DNA of 64,000 nt from positions 10,726,001 to 10,790,000 of the forward strand of contig NZ_CP108394.1 in assembly GCF_041435215.1 (NCBI RefSeq). The letters run 5' to 3'. The notes under the pieces are model-generated. The model worked only from the letters and a program-made list of their open reading frames with translations, made no database searches and had not been told where the DNA came from. The translations under genes were made by a program, and so were the position numbers. Numbering within the stretch: position 1 is the first letter of the stretch; each line of letters opens with the position of its first letter. This document shows positions 52,644 to 60,962 of the stretch, in pieces. Origin of the DNA: Streptomyces sp. NBC_01314 (lineage in GTDB: Bacteria > Actinomycetota > Actinomycetes > Streptomycetales > Streptomycetaceae).

Positions 52644-53549
52644 TCAGCGGTCGAGCGCCTCGGCGGCCTCGGCGGCGACCGCCTCCGCCACGGCCGTCAG
52701 CGCGGGCGAGTCGAGCTTCCACTGCTGCCAGAACAGCGGGGCGTCCACGGTCCGCTCCGGCGCCAGGTTGACGAGCCGTCCGGCGTCGAGCAGCCGCTCG
52801 GCCTGCGCGGCGGGCACCATGCCCCAGCCCATCCCGGCGGCCACGGCGTCGACGAAGCCCTCGGACGTCGGCACGTAGTGCCGTCGCGCACCGGACGGGC
52901 GGCCCCGCGTCAGCCGGCGGACGAAGGCGTTCTGGAAGTCGTCCCGCCGGTCGAAGAACACGACCGGCGCGTCCACGATCACGTCCTTCAGCGGCACGCC
53001 CGATCCGACGCCGAGCCATCGCTCCGCGAAGGCGGGAGCGGCGCAGGGCACGTACCGCATCCGGCCGAGCGGCCGTACCGAGCAGCCGGCCACGGCGTCC
53101 GGCGCCGAGGTGACCGCGGCCATCACCAGGCCCTCGCGCAGCAGCCTGGCCGTGTGCTGCTCGTCCTCGCGGAGCAGTTCGAAACAGGGACGCAGCTCCT
53201 CGGGCACCCGGGTGAGGGCGGGCAGGAACCAGGTGGCCAGCGAGTCGGCGTTCACCGCGATCGACACGCGCGTGGTCTCCCCGGCGCCCGTCATGCCCAG
53301 CGCGGCGTGCGTGTCGTGTTCGAGGCGGGCCAGCTGGCGCGCGAACTGGACGATCACCTCGCCGGAGCCGGTCGGCCGCACCGGCTTCTCACGGACCAGC
53401 AGGACCCGGCCGACCCGCTGCTCCAGCGCCTTGACCCGCTGGCTGACCGCCGACGGCGTCACATGCAGGGCGGCGGCGGCCGCGTCGAACGTGCCCTCGT
53501 CGACCACCGCGAGCAGGGTGCGCACCAGATCGAGCGGAAGCTGAGACAT
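52644..53549 (-). CDS. argP: ArgP/IciA-type LysR regulator
   Basis: A 301-aa LysR regulator. The N-terminal winged helix-turn-helix (PLDLVRTLLAVVDEGTFDAAAAALHVTPSAVSQRVKALEQ, residues 5-44) is the ArgP/LysG subtype, followed by the effector domain (about 90-295). It is divergent from a LysE-type exporter with 63 bases between, the classic arrangement in which the regulator activates amino-acid export when lysine or arginine is high. The ATG gives the expected MSQLPLDLVRT start. Confidence 0.93.
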   Translation of the reverse strand: MSQLPLDLVRTLLAVVDEGTFDAAAAALHVTPSAVSQRVKALEQRVGRVLLVREKPVRPTGSGEVIVQFARQLARLEHDTHAALGMTGAGETTRVSIAVNADSLATWFLPALTRVPEELRPCFELLREDEQHTARLLREGLVMAAVTSAPDAVAGCSVRPLGRMRYVPCAAPAFAERWLGVGSGVPLKDVIVDAPVVFFDRRDDFQNAFVRRLTRGRPSGARRHYVPTSEGFVDAVAAGMGWGMVPAAQAERLLDAGRLVNLAPERTVDAPLFWQQWKLDSPALTAVAEAVAAEAAEALDR

Positions 53550-53612
53550 CACGATCGCTAATGATACGTAAGAATCTTTAGCTGTACGCAGGGCGGCGGA
53601 CTTCCTAGCGTC

Positions 53613-54236
53613 ATGGGTGTGTTCAGCGAAATGACTGCCCTCGCGGCCGGATTCGGCACCGGCCTCTCCCTCATCGTCGCCATCGGCGCCCAGAACGCCT
53701 TCGTGCTCCGTCAGGGACTGCACCGCGACGCCGTGCTCCCGGTCGTGGCCATCTGCGCCCTCTCCGACGCGCTGCTGATCGCCCTGGGGGTCGCCGGGGT
53801 CGGTGCGGTCGTCGTCGCCTGGCCCGGCGCGCTGACCGCGGTCGCCCTGGTCGGCGGCGGCTTCCTCCTGGTCTACGGCGCCCTGGCCGCCCGCCGCGTC
53901 CTGCGCCCCGCCGACGACGCGCTGCGCACGGAGAGCGGGTCGACGGGCTCGCGACGCCGGGCCGTCCTCACCTGCCTGGCACTGACCTGGCTCAACCCGC
54001 ACGTCTACCTCGACACCGTGTTCCTGCTCGGCTCCATCGCCTCCGACCGCGGACCCCTGCGCTGGACCTTCGGCCTCGGCGCCGGCCTCGCCAGCCTGTG
54101 CTGGTTCGCCGCCCTGGGCTTCGGCGCCCGGCTGCTCAGCCGCTTCCTGGCCCGCCCGTCCGCCTGGCGCGTCCTCGACGGCCTGGTCGCGGTGACGATG
54201 CTCGCGCTCGGCGGGATGCTGATCGCCGGAGCGTGA
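53613..54236 (+). CDS. LysE/ArgO-family basic amino-acid exporter
   Basis: A 207-aa membrane protein with five to six helices. The family signature GLSLIVAIGAQNAFVLRQGL lies at about residues 18-37, and LALTWLNPHVYLDT near 127 is characteristic. It is expected to export L-arginine and/or L-lysine, controlled by the divergent ArgP-like regulator. TAGCGT ends one base before the ATG at 53613, so the mRNA probably starts inside the annotated start; GTG 53619 or ATG 53631 could be the real, leaderless start. Confidence 0.92.
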   Translation: MGVFSEMTALAAGFGTGLSLIVAIGAQNAFVLRQGLHRDAVLPVVAICALSDALLIALGVAGVGAVVVAWPGALTAVALVGGGFLLVYGALAARRVLRPADDALRTESGSTGSRRRAVLTCLALTWLNPHVYLDTVFLLGSIASDRGPLRWTFGLGAGLASLCWFAALGFGARLLSRFLARPSAWRVLDGLVAVTMLALGGMLIAGA

Positions 54237-54398
54237 ACCCACGGCGGGCCGGCGTCTGAGCCGACAGTGGGCGCAGGCGGCTCCACGGCAGGCGCGGGTA
54301 CGGCGACAGCATGTGAGACGGCCGCGGAATCGTCTGTCCCGGCGGTGGCGATCTCCGCGATAGTGGTGCCCGTATCGAAAGATGTATCGAGCATCAGG

Positions 54399-55706
54399 AT
54401 GCCCGTGGACACCACCAAGAGCAGCGCCGGCGACGACACCGCACCGGAGGACGACCCACCGGCGTCACCCCGCCAAGGCCGGCGGCGCTGGGCGATGGAC
54501 ACCCGTCCCCTGCGCCGCCCCGCCTACCGGCGCCTGTGGTCCTCGACCATCGTCACGGCCGTCGGCAGCCAACTGACCGCCGTCGCCGTACCCAAGCAGA
54601 TCTACGACATCACCGGCTCCTCCGCCTGGGTCGGCTACGCGAGCCTCGCCGGTCTGCTGCCCCTGGTGGTCTTCGCGCTGTGGGGCGGCGCGGTCGCCGA
54701 CAGCGTGGACCGCCGTACGCTGCTGCTCGTCACCAACACCGGCATCGCCGTCACCTCGGTGCTGTTCTGGGTCCAGGCCGTCACCGGCCTCGAATCCGTG
54801 TGGGCGCTGATGGCCCTGCTCGCCCTCCAGCAGGCGTTCTTCGGCCTCAACGCACCCGCCCGCAACGCCTCCGTGGCCCGGCTGGTCCCCGCCGACGAAC
54901 TGGCGGCCGCCGCCGCCCTCGGCTCGACCGTGATGCAACTGGGCCTGGTGGCCGGACCGTTGCTCGCCGGCGCTCTCATCCCGGTCATCGGCCTGGCCGA
55001 GCTGTACCTGATCGACGCGCTGGCCCTGTGCATCACCCTCTGGGCGGTGTACAGGCTGCCCTCCCTGCCTCCCCTGGACGCCGCGACGACCAGGCGGGCC
55101 GGCTGGCGGGAGGTCCTCGCGGGCTTCCGCTACATCGCCCTGCACAAGGTGCTCCTGCTGTCCTTCCTCGCCGACATCATCGCGATGGTCCTGGGCATGC
55201 CGCGCGCCCTCTTCCCGCAGCTGGCCGACACCACGTACGCGCCCTACGGCGAAGGCCTCGCCCTTGGTCTGCTGTTCGCCGCCATCCCCATCGGCGCCCT
55301 CGTCGGCGGCCTGATGTCGGGGACGTTCTCCCGTTCCCACCGGCACGGACTCATGGTCGTCGTGGCCGTCATGGCCTGGGGCGCGGCCATCACCGGCTTC
55401 GGGCTGAGCACCAGCCTCTGGTTCGCCGTGCTGTTCCTCACCGCCGCCGGTGTCGCGGACATGGTCTCCATGATCTTCCGCGGTGCCATCCTGCTGTCCG
55501 CCGCCACCGACGAGATGCGAGGCCGGATGCAGGGCGTCTTCACCGTGGTCGTGGCCGGCGGCCCCCGCCTCGCCGACGTCCTGCACGGCACCGCCGGGGC
55601 GGCCTTCGGTGCCCGTACGGCCGTCGTCGGCGGCGGTCTGCTCGTCATCGCGGCGACGCTGCTCCTCGCGACGGTGACACCGGCACTGCGGCGGTACCGG
55701 ATCTGA
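54399..55706 (+). CDS. MFS transporter, EntS-like subgroup
   Basis: About 435 aa, twelve predicted helices. After a cytoplasmic leader it begins RRPAYRRLWSSTIVTAVGSQLTAVAVPKQIYDITGSS, a pattern of the EntS-like branch that contains enterobactin exporters and macrolide exporters. The inter-helix 2-3 motif is GGAVADSVDRRTLLL. The substrate is not evident. It is 20 kb from the siderophore genes and shows no iron box, so a role in siderophore export is only a possibility. The ATG at 54399 is chosen; upstream sequence in frame looks non-coding. Confidence 0.85.
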   Translation: MPVDTTKSSAGDDTAPEDDPPASPRQGRRRWAMDTRPLRRPAYRRLWSSTIVTAVGSQLTAVAVPKQIYDITGSSAWVGYASLAGLLPLVVFALWGGAVADSVDRRTLLLVTNTGIAVTSVLFWVQAVTGLESVWALMALLALQQAFFGLNAPARNASVARLVPADELAAAAALGSTVMQLGLVAGPLLAGALIPVIGLAELYLIDALALCITLWAVYRLPSLPPLDAATTRRAGWREVLAGFRYIALHKVLLLSFLADIIAMVLGMPRALFPQLADTTYAPYGEGLALGLLFAAIPIGALVGGLMSGTFSRSHRHGLMVVVAVMAWGAAITGFGLSTSLWFAVLFLTAAGVADMVSMIFRGAILLSAATDEMRGRMQGVFTVVVAGGPRLADVLHGTAGAAFGARTAVVGGGLLVIAATLLLATVTPALRRYRI

Positions 55707-55772
55707 CCGATCGACACCTCCGCTCTTCCGTACGCTGGTCAGCCGCACACCCCACAGGCAGGAGTTGCAACG

Positions 55773-56741
55773 ATGCAGTACGTGAAGCTCGGCTCGACGG
55801 GTCTGGACGTGTCCCGGATCTGTGTGGGATGCATGAGTTTCGGGCTCCCCGACCGAGGCACGCACGAATGGACCCTGGACGAGGAGGCGTCACGCCCGTT
55901 GATCCGGCAGGCGCTGGACGCCGGGATCAACTTCTTCGACACGGCGAACGTCTACTCCGACGGCACCAGCGAGGAGATCGTCGGCCGCGCGCTCGCGGAG
56001 TTCGCGCGGCGCGAGGAGATCGTCCTCGCGACGAAGGTGAACGGCGCCATGCACCAGGGCCCCAACGCCTGGGGCCTGTCCCGCAAGGCGATCATGACGG
56101 AGATCGACGCCAGTCTGCGGCGCTTCGGCACCGACTACGTGGACCTCTACCAGATCCACCGCTTCGACCCGAACACCCCGGTCGAGGAGACGATGGAGGC
56201 CCTGCACGACGTGGTGAAGGCGGGCAAGGCCCGCTACATCGGGGCGAGTTCGATGTACGCCTGGCAGTTCGCCAAGATGCAGCACACCGCCCGGCTGAAC
56301 GGCTGGACGCGGTTCGTGTCCATGCAGAACCACTACAACCTCCTCTACCGCGAGGAGGAGCGCGAGATGCTGCCGCTGTGCGGGGACCAGAGCGTCGCCA
56401 CCCTGCCCTGGAGCCCGCTCGCCCGCGGCCGGCTCACCCGCGACTGGGACACCGTCACCGAACGCACCGAGAGCGACAACTTCGGCAAAACCCTCTACCA
56501 GGAGGGCGACCGCGAGATCGTCGACGCCGTCACCCGTATCGCCGGTGAGCGCGGGGTGCCCCGGGCCCGGGTCGCCCTCGCCTGGCTGCTGAGCCGGCCC
56601 ACCGTGACCGCCCCCATCGTCGGCGCCACCAAGCCCCACCACCTCGACGACGCCGTGGCCTCACTCGACGTCGCCCTGACGGACAAGGAGATCGAGGAAC
56701 TGGAGCGGCCCTACACACCTCGCGCGATCAGCGGTCACTGA
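55773..56741 (+). CDS. Aldo/keto reductase
   Basis: A 322-aa NADPH-dependent reductase of the AKR superfamily (potassium-channel beta-subunit/YajO-like group). The catalytic tetrad is visible: Asp and Tyr in FFDTANVYSDG (near 50-55), Lys in LATKVNG (near 88) and His in YQIHRFD near 129. NADPH-binding residues lie in the C-terminal GATKPHHLDDAV block near 285. CAGGAG precedes the ATG. Substrate is unknown. Confidence 0.95.
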   Translation: MQYVKLGSTGLDVSRICVGCMSFGLPDRGTHEWTLDEEASRPLIRQALDAGINFFDTANVYSDGTSEEIVGRALAEFARREEIVLATKVNGAMHQGPNAWGLSRKAIMTEIDASLRRFGTDYVDLYQIHRFDPNTPVEETMEALHDVVKAGKARYIGASSMYAWQFAKMQHTARLNGWTRFVSMQNHYNLLYREEEREMLPLCGDQSVATLPWSPLARGRLTRDWDTVTERTESDNFGKTLYQEGDREIVDAVTRIAGERGVPRARVALAWLLSRPTVTAPIVGATKPHHLDDAVASLDVALTDKEIEELERPYTPRAISGH

Positions 56742-56749
56742 GACGGGCG

Positions 56750-56798
56750 GCGCCCGGCTCACGAGAGCCGGGCGCTCCCGCACCGGGGGCGCGGGAGC
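56750..56798. terminator. Two tandem hairpins between convergent genes
   Basis: An 11-bp perfect stem (56750-56760 with 56765-56775, loop ACGA) is followed by GCTCCCGC/GCGGGAGC (56774-56781 with 56791-56798). They separate the aldo/keto reductase from the leftward membrane-protein gene and can stop transcription both ways. Confidence 0.85.
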
Positions 56799-57298
56799 TA
56801 CTGCCGGGAGTACTCCAGGCGCACGGTGGTGGCGAGGCGGGCGAGAGCCTCCTCGGCGCCCTCGCGGTCGGTCTTGTCGAGCAGGGCGAGGGCGTCCGCG
56901 GCGGCCACGCGGACCCGCTGGGGCACCTCGTCCAGGGCGGCCATGCGGTAGGCGATGGTGCGGCGGGCCGCGCGCTCCTCGTCGCTGACGCCGTTCGGCC
57001 CGGTGCGGGGGAAGACCGCGGCCTCGTAGGCGGTCACATGGATGAGCACGCCGTGCGCGATGCCCTCGGCGTAGCCCCGCTGCCCGGCCTGCCGCTGTGC
57101 CATGGCGAAGTGCGCCATGGCCCGCCGGCGCACGATGAGCGAGCCCACCATGCCGACGAGCCCGGCGCACACGGCCGCCCCCAGGGCGACGAGACCGCCG
57201 CCGATCAGCGCGCCTATGAGGGCGCCGACCGCCATCAGCAGACAGGTCAGCCCGGTGGTCAGCATCAGCAGTGCGCGCGCGGGAGTGAAGGAGGCCAT
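56798..57298 (-). CDS. Small membrane protein of unknown function
   Basis: A 166-aa protein with two adjacent N-terminal hydrophobic segments (about residues 9-30 and 33-55), an Arg-rich stop (VRRRAM), and a cytoplasmic helical part of about 100 residues rich in Arg, Glu and Ala. I do not recognise a family. The start has no obvious ribosome site. Its stop overlaps the terminator stem. Confidence 0.7.
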   Translation of the reverse strand: MASFTPARALLMLTTGLTCLLMAVGALIGALIGGGLVALGAAVCAGLVGMVGSLIVRRRAMAHFAMAQRQAGQRGYAEGIAHGVLIHVTAYEAAVFPRTGPNGVSDEERAARRTIAYRMAALDEVPQRVRVAAADALALLDKTDREGAEEALARLATTVRLEYSRQ

Positions 57299-57403
57299 GA
57301 CGTGCAGTGTCTCAGCCCTGACCGGCCGCCCGAGCGGTGGGCCGGTGGGGCGGGGCGACGCGGGTCCGTGCCGGACGGTCGGTCGCCACCCGGGATTGAC
57401 GGG

Positions 57404-57931
57404 TCACTCGCCGCCGCAGGGCCCCGGACGTTCCATGCGGGACAGCCAGGTCGTGAGCACCGTTTCGAGTGACCCGGCCTCGGCCGACGTCAGCAGATCC
57501 AGGAGACGGCGCTCGTTGCGCATGTGCGCGGTGAACGCCTCGTCGATCAGTTCCCGTCCCGGCCGGGTGAGGGCGACGATGCGGCCGCGCTGGTCGTCCT
57601 CGGCGCGGCGGCGGGTGACGAGCCCGGCCCGCTCCAGCCGGTCGATCCGCTTCGTCATCGCGCCGGTGGTCACCATGGTGTGCGCGGCGAGTTCACCGGG
57701 TGCCCGTTCGAACGGGGCGCCTGCCCGGCGCAGGGTGGCGAGTACGTCGAACTCGCCCTCGCTGAGCCCGTAGCGGCCGTAGACCAGGCACAGTTCCTCG
57801 GTGAGCCGGTCCGCCAGGCGGTGCAGCCGGCCGATCACTCCTTGCGGGCTGACGTCGACGTCGGGCCGCTCGCGGCGCCAGTCGGCCTGGATGCGGGCGA
57901 CACGGTCCGGTGGTTGCTGGTGTTCCTCCAT
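57404..57931 (-). CDS. MarR-family repressor
   Basis: A 175-aa MarR regulator with the winged helix near residues 62-120 (LSEGEFDVLATLRRAG, LAAHTMVTTGAMTKRIDRLERAGLV, then the wing RRRAEDDQRGRIVALT). It is divergent from an EamA transporter; the shared promoter holds a long dyad that is the likely operator, implying autoregulation and control of the transporter by an unknown small molecule. ATG 57931 is chosen because GGAGAGG lies just upstream; ATG 57943 is possible. Confidence 0.93.
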   Translation of the reverse strand: MEEHQQPPDRVARIQADWRRERPDVDVSPQGVIGRLHRLADRLTEELCLVYGRYGLSEGEFDVLATLRRAGAPFERAPGELAAHTMVTTGAMTKRIDRLERAGLVTRRRAEDDQRGRIVALTRPGRELIDEAFTAHMRNERRLLDLLTSAEAGSLETVLTTWLSRMERPGPCGGE

Positions 57932-57949
57932 GCCCCTCTCCATGCCTCC

Positions 57950-57975
57950 ATTATAGCTTCCCGGGAAGTTATAAT
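57950..57975. promoter_or_regulatory. MarR operator containing both divergent -10 boxes
   Basis: The left arm ATTATAGCTTCCC and right arm GGGAAGTTATAAT form a 26-bp dyad with one mismatch pair. The consensus -10 TATAAT occurs at its right end (57970-57975, rightward) and, on the other strand, at its left end (57955-57950, leftward). A second dyad CTTCCATGGAAG (57978-57989) follows. Binding of MarR would block both promoters. Confidence 0.82.
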
Positions 57976-57994
57976 GCCTTCCATGGAAGCCAAT

Positions 57995-58921
57995 ATGCGG
58001 TGGGTGGCGCTGACCGCGGTCGCGCCGGTGGCCTGGGGCACCACCTACTTCGTCACACACGAGTACCTGCCGGCGGACAGCCCGCTGTACGGGGCGGCCC
58101 TGCGGGCGCTCCCCGCCGGCCTCGTCCTGCTGGCCCTGTGCCGACGGCTCCCGCGCGGTGCCTGGTGGGGGAGGGCCGCGCTGCTGGGGCTGCTCAACGT
58201 GAGCGTGTTCTTCGTGCTCGTCTACGCGGCCTCCCAACTGCTGCCGACGAGCGTCGCCTCCACCGTCATGGCGGCCGCCCCGCTGACGATGATGCTCATC
58301 GCCTGGCCCCTGGTCTCCGAACGGCCCGGCCGCGCGCACCTGGCCGGCGCCGCGATCGGGCTCGGCGGGGTCTGCCTCATGCTCTTCACCGGGGCGGCGG
58401 GCGCCGGCCTCCCCGGCGTCCTCGCCTCGGCCGCCGCCATGCTCGTCTCGTCCTTCGGGCACATCCTGACCAAGCGCTGGAACGCGGGGACTGACGTACT
58501 CGCCTCCACCGCGTGGCAACTCACCGCCGGAGGCCTCATCCTCCTCCCGGTCGCCGCAGCCGTGGAGGGGGCGCCGCCCACGCTCTCCCCGCGGGCCCTC
58601 CTCGCCTTCGCCTACGTCGCCCTGATCGCCACCGCGCTCGCCTTCGCCGCCTGGTTCACCGGCCTGCGTCATCTGCCCGCCGCCACCGTGGGGCTGATCG
58701 GTCTCCTCAACCCCGCCACCGGCGTCCTCCTCGGCACGGCCGTCGCCGGGGAGACGCTGACGGGCCGGCAGCTGTGCGGACTGCTGCTGGTCTCGGTCGG
58801 TGTCGTCCTGGGCCGCCCCGGCCGCGCGCGCCGACGCGACGGCGACCGGCCGGGACCGGGGCCCGCTCCGGCGGCCGGCCCGCGCGAGAATCCTCGACGT
58901 ACGCCCCAGTCCCTGATGTGA
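57995..58921 (+). CDS. EamA/DMT-superfamily transporter
   Basis: A 308-aa drug/metabolite transporter with ten helices in two EamA repeats (first from WVALTAVAPVAWGTTYFVTHEYLP, second from GVLASAAAMLVSSFGHILTKRW). It probably exports a metabolite or drug sensed by the divergent MarR protein. ATG 57995 is chosen because GGAAG lies five bases upstream and homologues start MRWVALT; ATG 57974 overlaps the -10 box and cannot be used, and ATG 57983 would give a leaderless transcript. The tail is Arg/Pro-rich. Confidence 0.92.
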   Translation: MRWVALTAVAPVAWGTTYFVTHEYLPADSPLYGAALRALPAGLVLLALCRRLPRGAWWGRAALLGLLNVSVFFVLVYAASQLLPTSVASTVMAAAPLTMMLIAWPLVSERPGRAHLAGAAIGLGGVCLMLFTGAAGAGLPGVLASAAAMLVSSFGHILTKRWNAGTDVLASTAWQLTAGGLILLPVAAAVEGAPPTLSPRALLAFAYVALIATALAFAAWFTGLRHLPAATVGLIGLLNPATGVLLGTAVAGETLTGRQLCGLLLVSVGVVLGRPGRARRRDGDRPGPGPAPAAGPRENPRRTPQSLM

Positions 58922-59674
58922 ACCGCTCCGAGCGTGACCGGGCCGAGGCCGGGCGGCAGGTGACGTACGGCCGGCGCCACGGCCTCCCGCGCCGTGCTCG
59001 TCCGCGCGAGGACGGATTCGCCCAGGTGGTCCGTGCTCACCGTGTACCGGTCGACGTCATGTGCGAGCAGCACGGCTCGACGTCGGTCGGACGGCGGCGG
59101 CGGGTGGTGGTGGTCGAGAAGCGCAGTGTCCAGTGGCTGGTGGGATCCGGCAAGTCGGTGAACGCCGCGCTGGACTTCGTGAGACATCACTGCGGCCTGG
59201 TGATCACGGGCATGCCGAGGTCGGTGGGTCCGCCCCGGACTGTGCCGCGGCTGCGTTCCAGAGTGCGGTCGAGGGCAACCAGCTTCTCCTTGGTAACCAT
59301 CATGGAACAGCAGGCGACGGCCGCGAATACGCGACAACCCGCCCGCTCGCGGCTGCCGTGCGGCCTTCACCCAGTCAGTCCCCCCGCCCGCCGATCCACG
59401 GCCGATGCTGCGGGCGTCCATCTCCAGCATGATGTAGCGAATGCCCTGGTCCAGGTGGGTCACTGCCAGCGGCCCAGCAGACGAAGTGTCGGACGGGTCT
59501 CATGCCGAGCGGGGTGGCGCAACCTCCGCACCACCCCGCCCTGCCCATGCCCGCACGCGGCCGGTCTCAAGAACCGCCGGACGCGGCTGGACCACGGTCC
59601 GGTGGACGTCCACACCTCGTAGTCGAGGGTGATCTGCGAGCCGTCGCCGTCCAGCGCCTTGCGCGGGCCCGACC
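58922..59674. other. Unassigned, probably decayed DNA
   Basis: No convincing gene is seen over about 750 bases. Both strands carry open but Arg/His/Pro-rich frames without start signals. A leftward fragment near 59210-59310 reads MVTKEKLVALDRTLERSRG and looks protein-like, but is broken by stops and frame changes. I cannot name a parent gene; no terminal inverted repeats of an insertion sequence were found by eye. Confidence 0.5.
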
Positions 59675-60238
59675 TCAGTCCGAGCAACTGGTCGCGGACC
59701 CGTCGGCCGTGGACGTGACGGACACGCGGTAAGCGGCTCCGGAGTCGAACTCGGGCCCGGTCTCGCTCTCTTCCGCTTCGAGGATCGCCTCGGTCAGGAA
59801 GTAGACGTCCAGGATCGTCGCGCCGTCCTTCTCGCCGAGGGTGAAGCACAGGTTCGCGGCCCGGTCCTCCTTCAAGGACTTCTGGGTGGCCCGGGACGGC
59901 TGCCATCCTTCGCGCTCCGCCGCGGCCTTGTAGTACCAGGTGACGTCGGCCTTGTCGCCGGGGAAGACATAGGTGCGATCGGCATGCAGCCACGCCTCGC
60001 CGCTGTCCTCCCAGCAGCCGGCGTCGAGCTTCTCGAAGCCCTTCGGCACGATGGTCCCCTGAGGCCGCGCGTCGAGAACGCCGTACGACTTCAGCTCGTC
60101 CGCGCGGCTCTCGGTGCCCTCACAACTCGGGGCGGAGGCGGCATCCGCGAGCGGTTCGCACCCGGTGAGAACTCCGGTCACCAACACGGCCGTCAGCAGG
60201 ACGGAGGTGCACCGGCCGGTTCCCCTACGAGATGCCAA
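59675..60238 (-). CDS. Hypothetical lipoprotein
   Basis: A 187-aa predicted lipoprotein: basic start, hydrophobic segment and LTGC lipobox with Cys near residue 27, then a soluble domain with a probable disulfide pair (CEGTES, CWEDSG) and a YVFPGDKADVTWYYKAA block. The family is not recognised. The start is TTG 60238, supported by AGGAG six bases upstream. It lies between two decayed stretches and might be a survivor of a larger lost region. Confidence 0.75.
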   Translation of the reverse strand: MASRRGTGRCTSVLLTAVLVTGVLTGCEPLADAASAPSCEGTESRADELKSYGVLDARPQGTIVPKGFEKLDAGCWEDSGEAWLHADRTYVFPGDKADVTWYYKAAAEREGWQPSRATQKSLKEDRAANLCFTLGEKDGATILDVYFLTEAILEAEESETGPEFDSGAAYRVSVTSTADGSATSCSD

Positions 60239-60377
60239 GTCGACTCCTACGGTTCTGCGGTGGACGTGCCCAGGCGGCCGACTTCACTACCTGATACCGA
60301 ATGTGTGCAGTTAGTGAAATTACCATCTCTTCCGCTGATTCCGGTCGGAACGCAACTCCCGTAGCCCCAGGGCGTGT

Positions 60378-60575
60378 TCAATCACTCTTGGTTACGGACC
60401 GGACCGCGTCGGGGTGGTCGGCGAAATGATCCCGTACCACGGACGCGAAGCCCGGGTCGGGAGCCGGGCCGAGCGCGGCGGCGCGCGTGTTGTCGAAGGC
60501 AGAGGACCACGAGCCCACGATGGCCTTGACGGCGGGATCGGGCGTGACCGTCACCAAATCCGCAGAGTGCCCGCA
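60378..60575 (-). pseudogene. C-terminal remnant of a D-erythronate dehydrogenase-like (SDR/epimerase) gene
   Basis: A leftward frame without a start reads SADLVTVTPDPAVKAIVGSW, then SSAFDNTRAAALG and PDPGFASVVRDHFADHP, ending at TGA 60378-60380. The phrase PDPAV-x-x-IV-x-SWP/S-x-x-FD-x-x-RA-x-x-LG is the C-terminus of DenD-type NAD-dependent epimerase/dehydratases. The rest of the about 320-aa gene is missing: upstream sequence switches to an unrelated frame. So it is a truncated relic. Confidence 0.65.
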
Positions 60576-60962
60576 GCGTCGGCTCGGTGTACGCGGCCTC
60601 GACCAGATCGTGGTGGCCGGCGGCCCCGGAATACTCCGCCGTGCGCGCCTCGGTGCGCAGATGCCGCCAGTCGGACTCCGCCAGGCGCACGGGATCGTCG
60701 TCGGGCACCTCGAAGCGGCCGGTCAGCTTCACGAAAGGGGCCGCCCGACGGATGTCGCCCAGCTCCGGCCCGTCGTGCCGGGCCTGCGCGGCTCTGGCGA
60801 CCGCGCCAGATGGAACGGAGGGCCGCCCTTCCCCGTCCTGTCGCCAACTACCCGCCGCCGTACGAAGATCAGATGTCTGCATAGGGTGGGGCCTGTGAGA
60901 ACCAGCGACACCGGTGAGGCCGTCGCGTACCAGAGCGCGACCGAGGGGGAGACCGCCGTCCG

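Noticed and set aside
58669..59463. Leftward 264-codon open frame as a transposase or unknown enzyme
   Set aside because: No DDE or other transposase motif, His/Arg/Pro-rich composition, overlaps the end of the EamA gene antisense, and no ribosome site.
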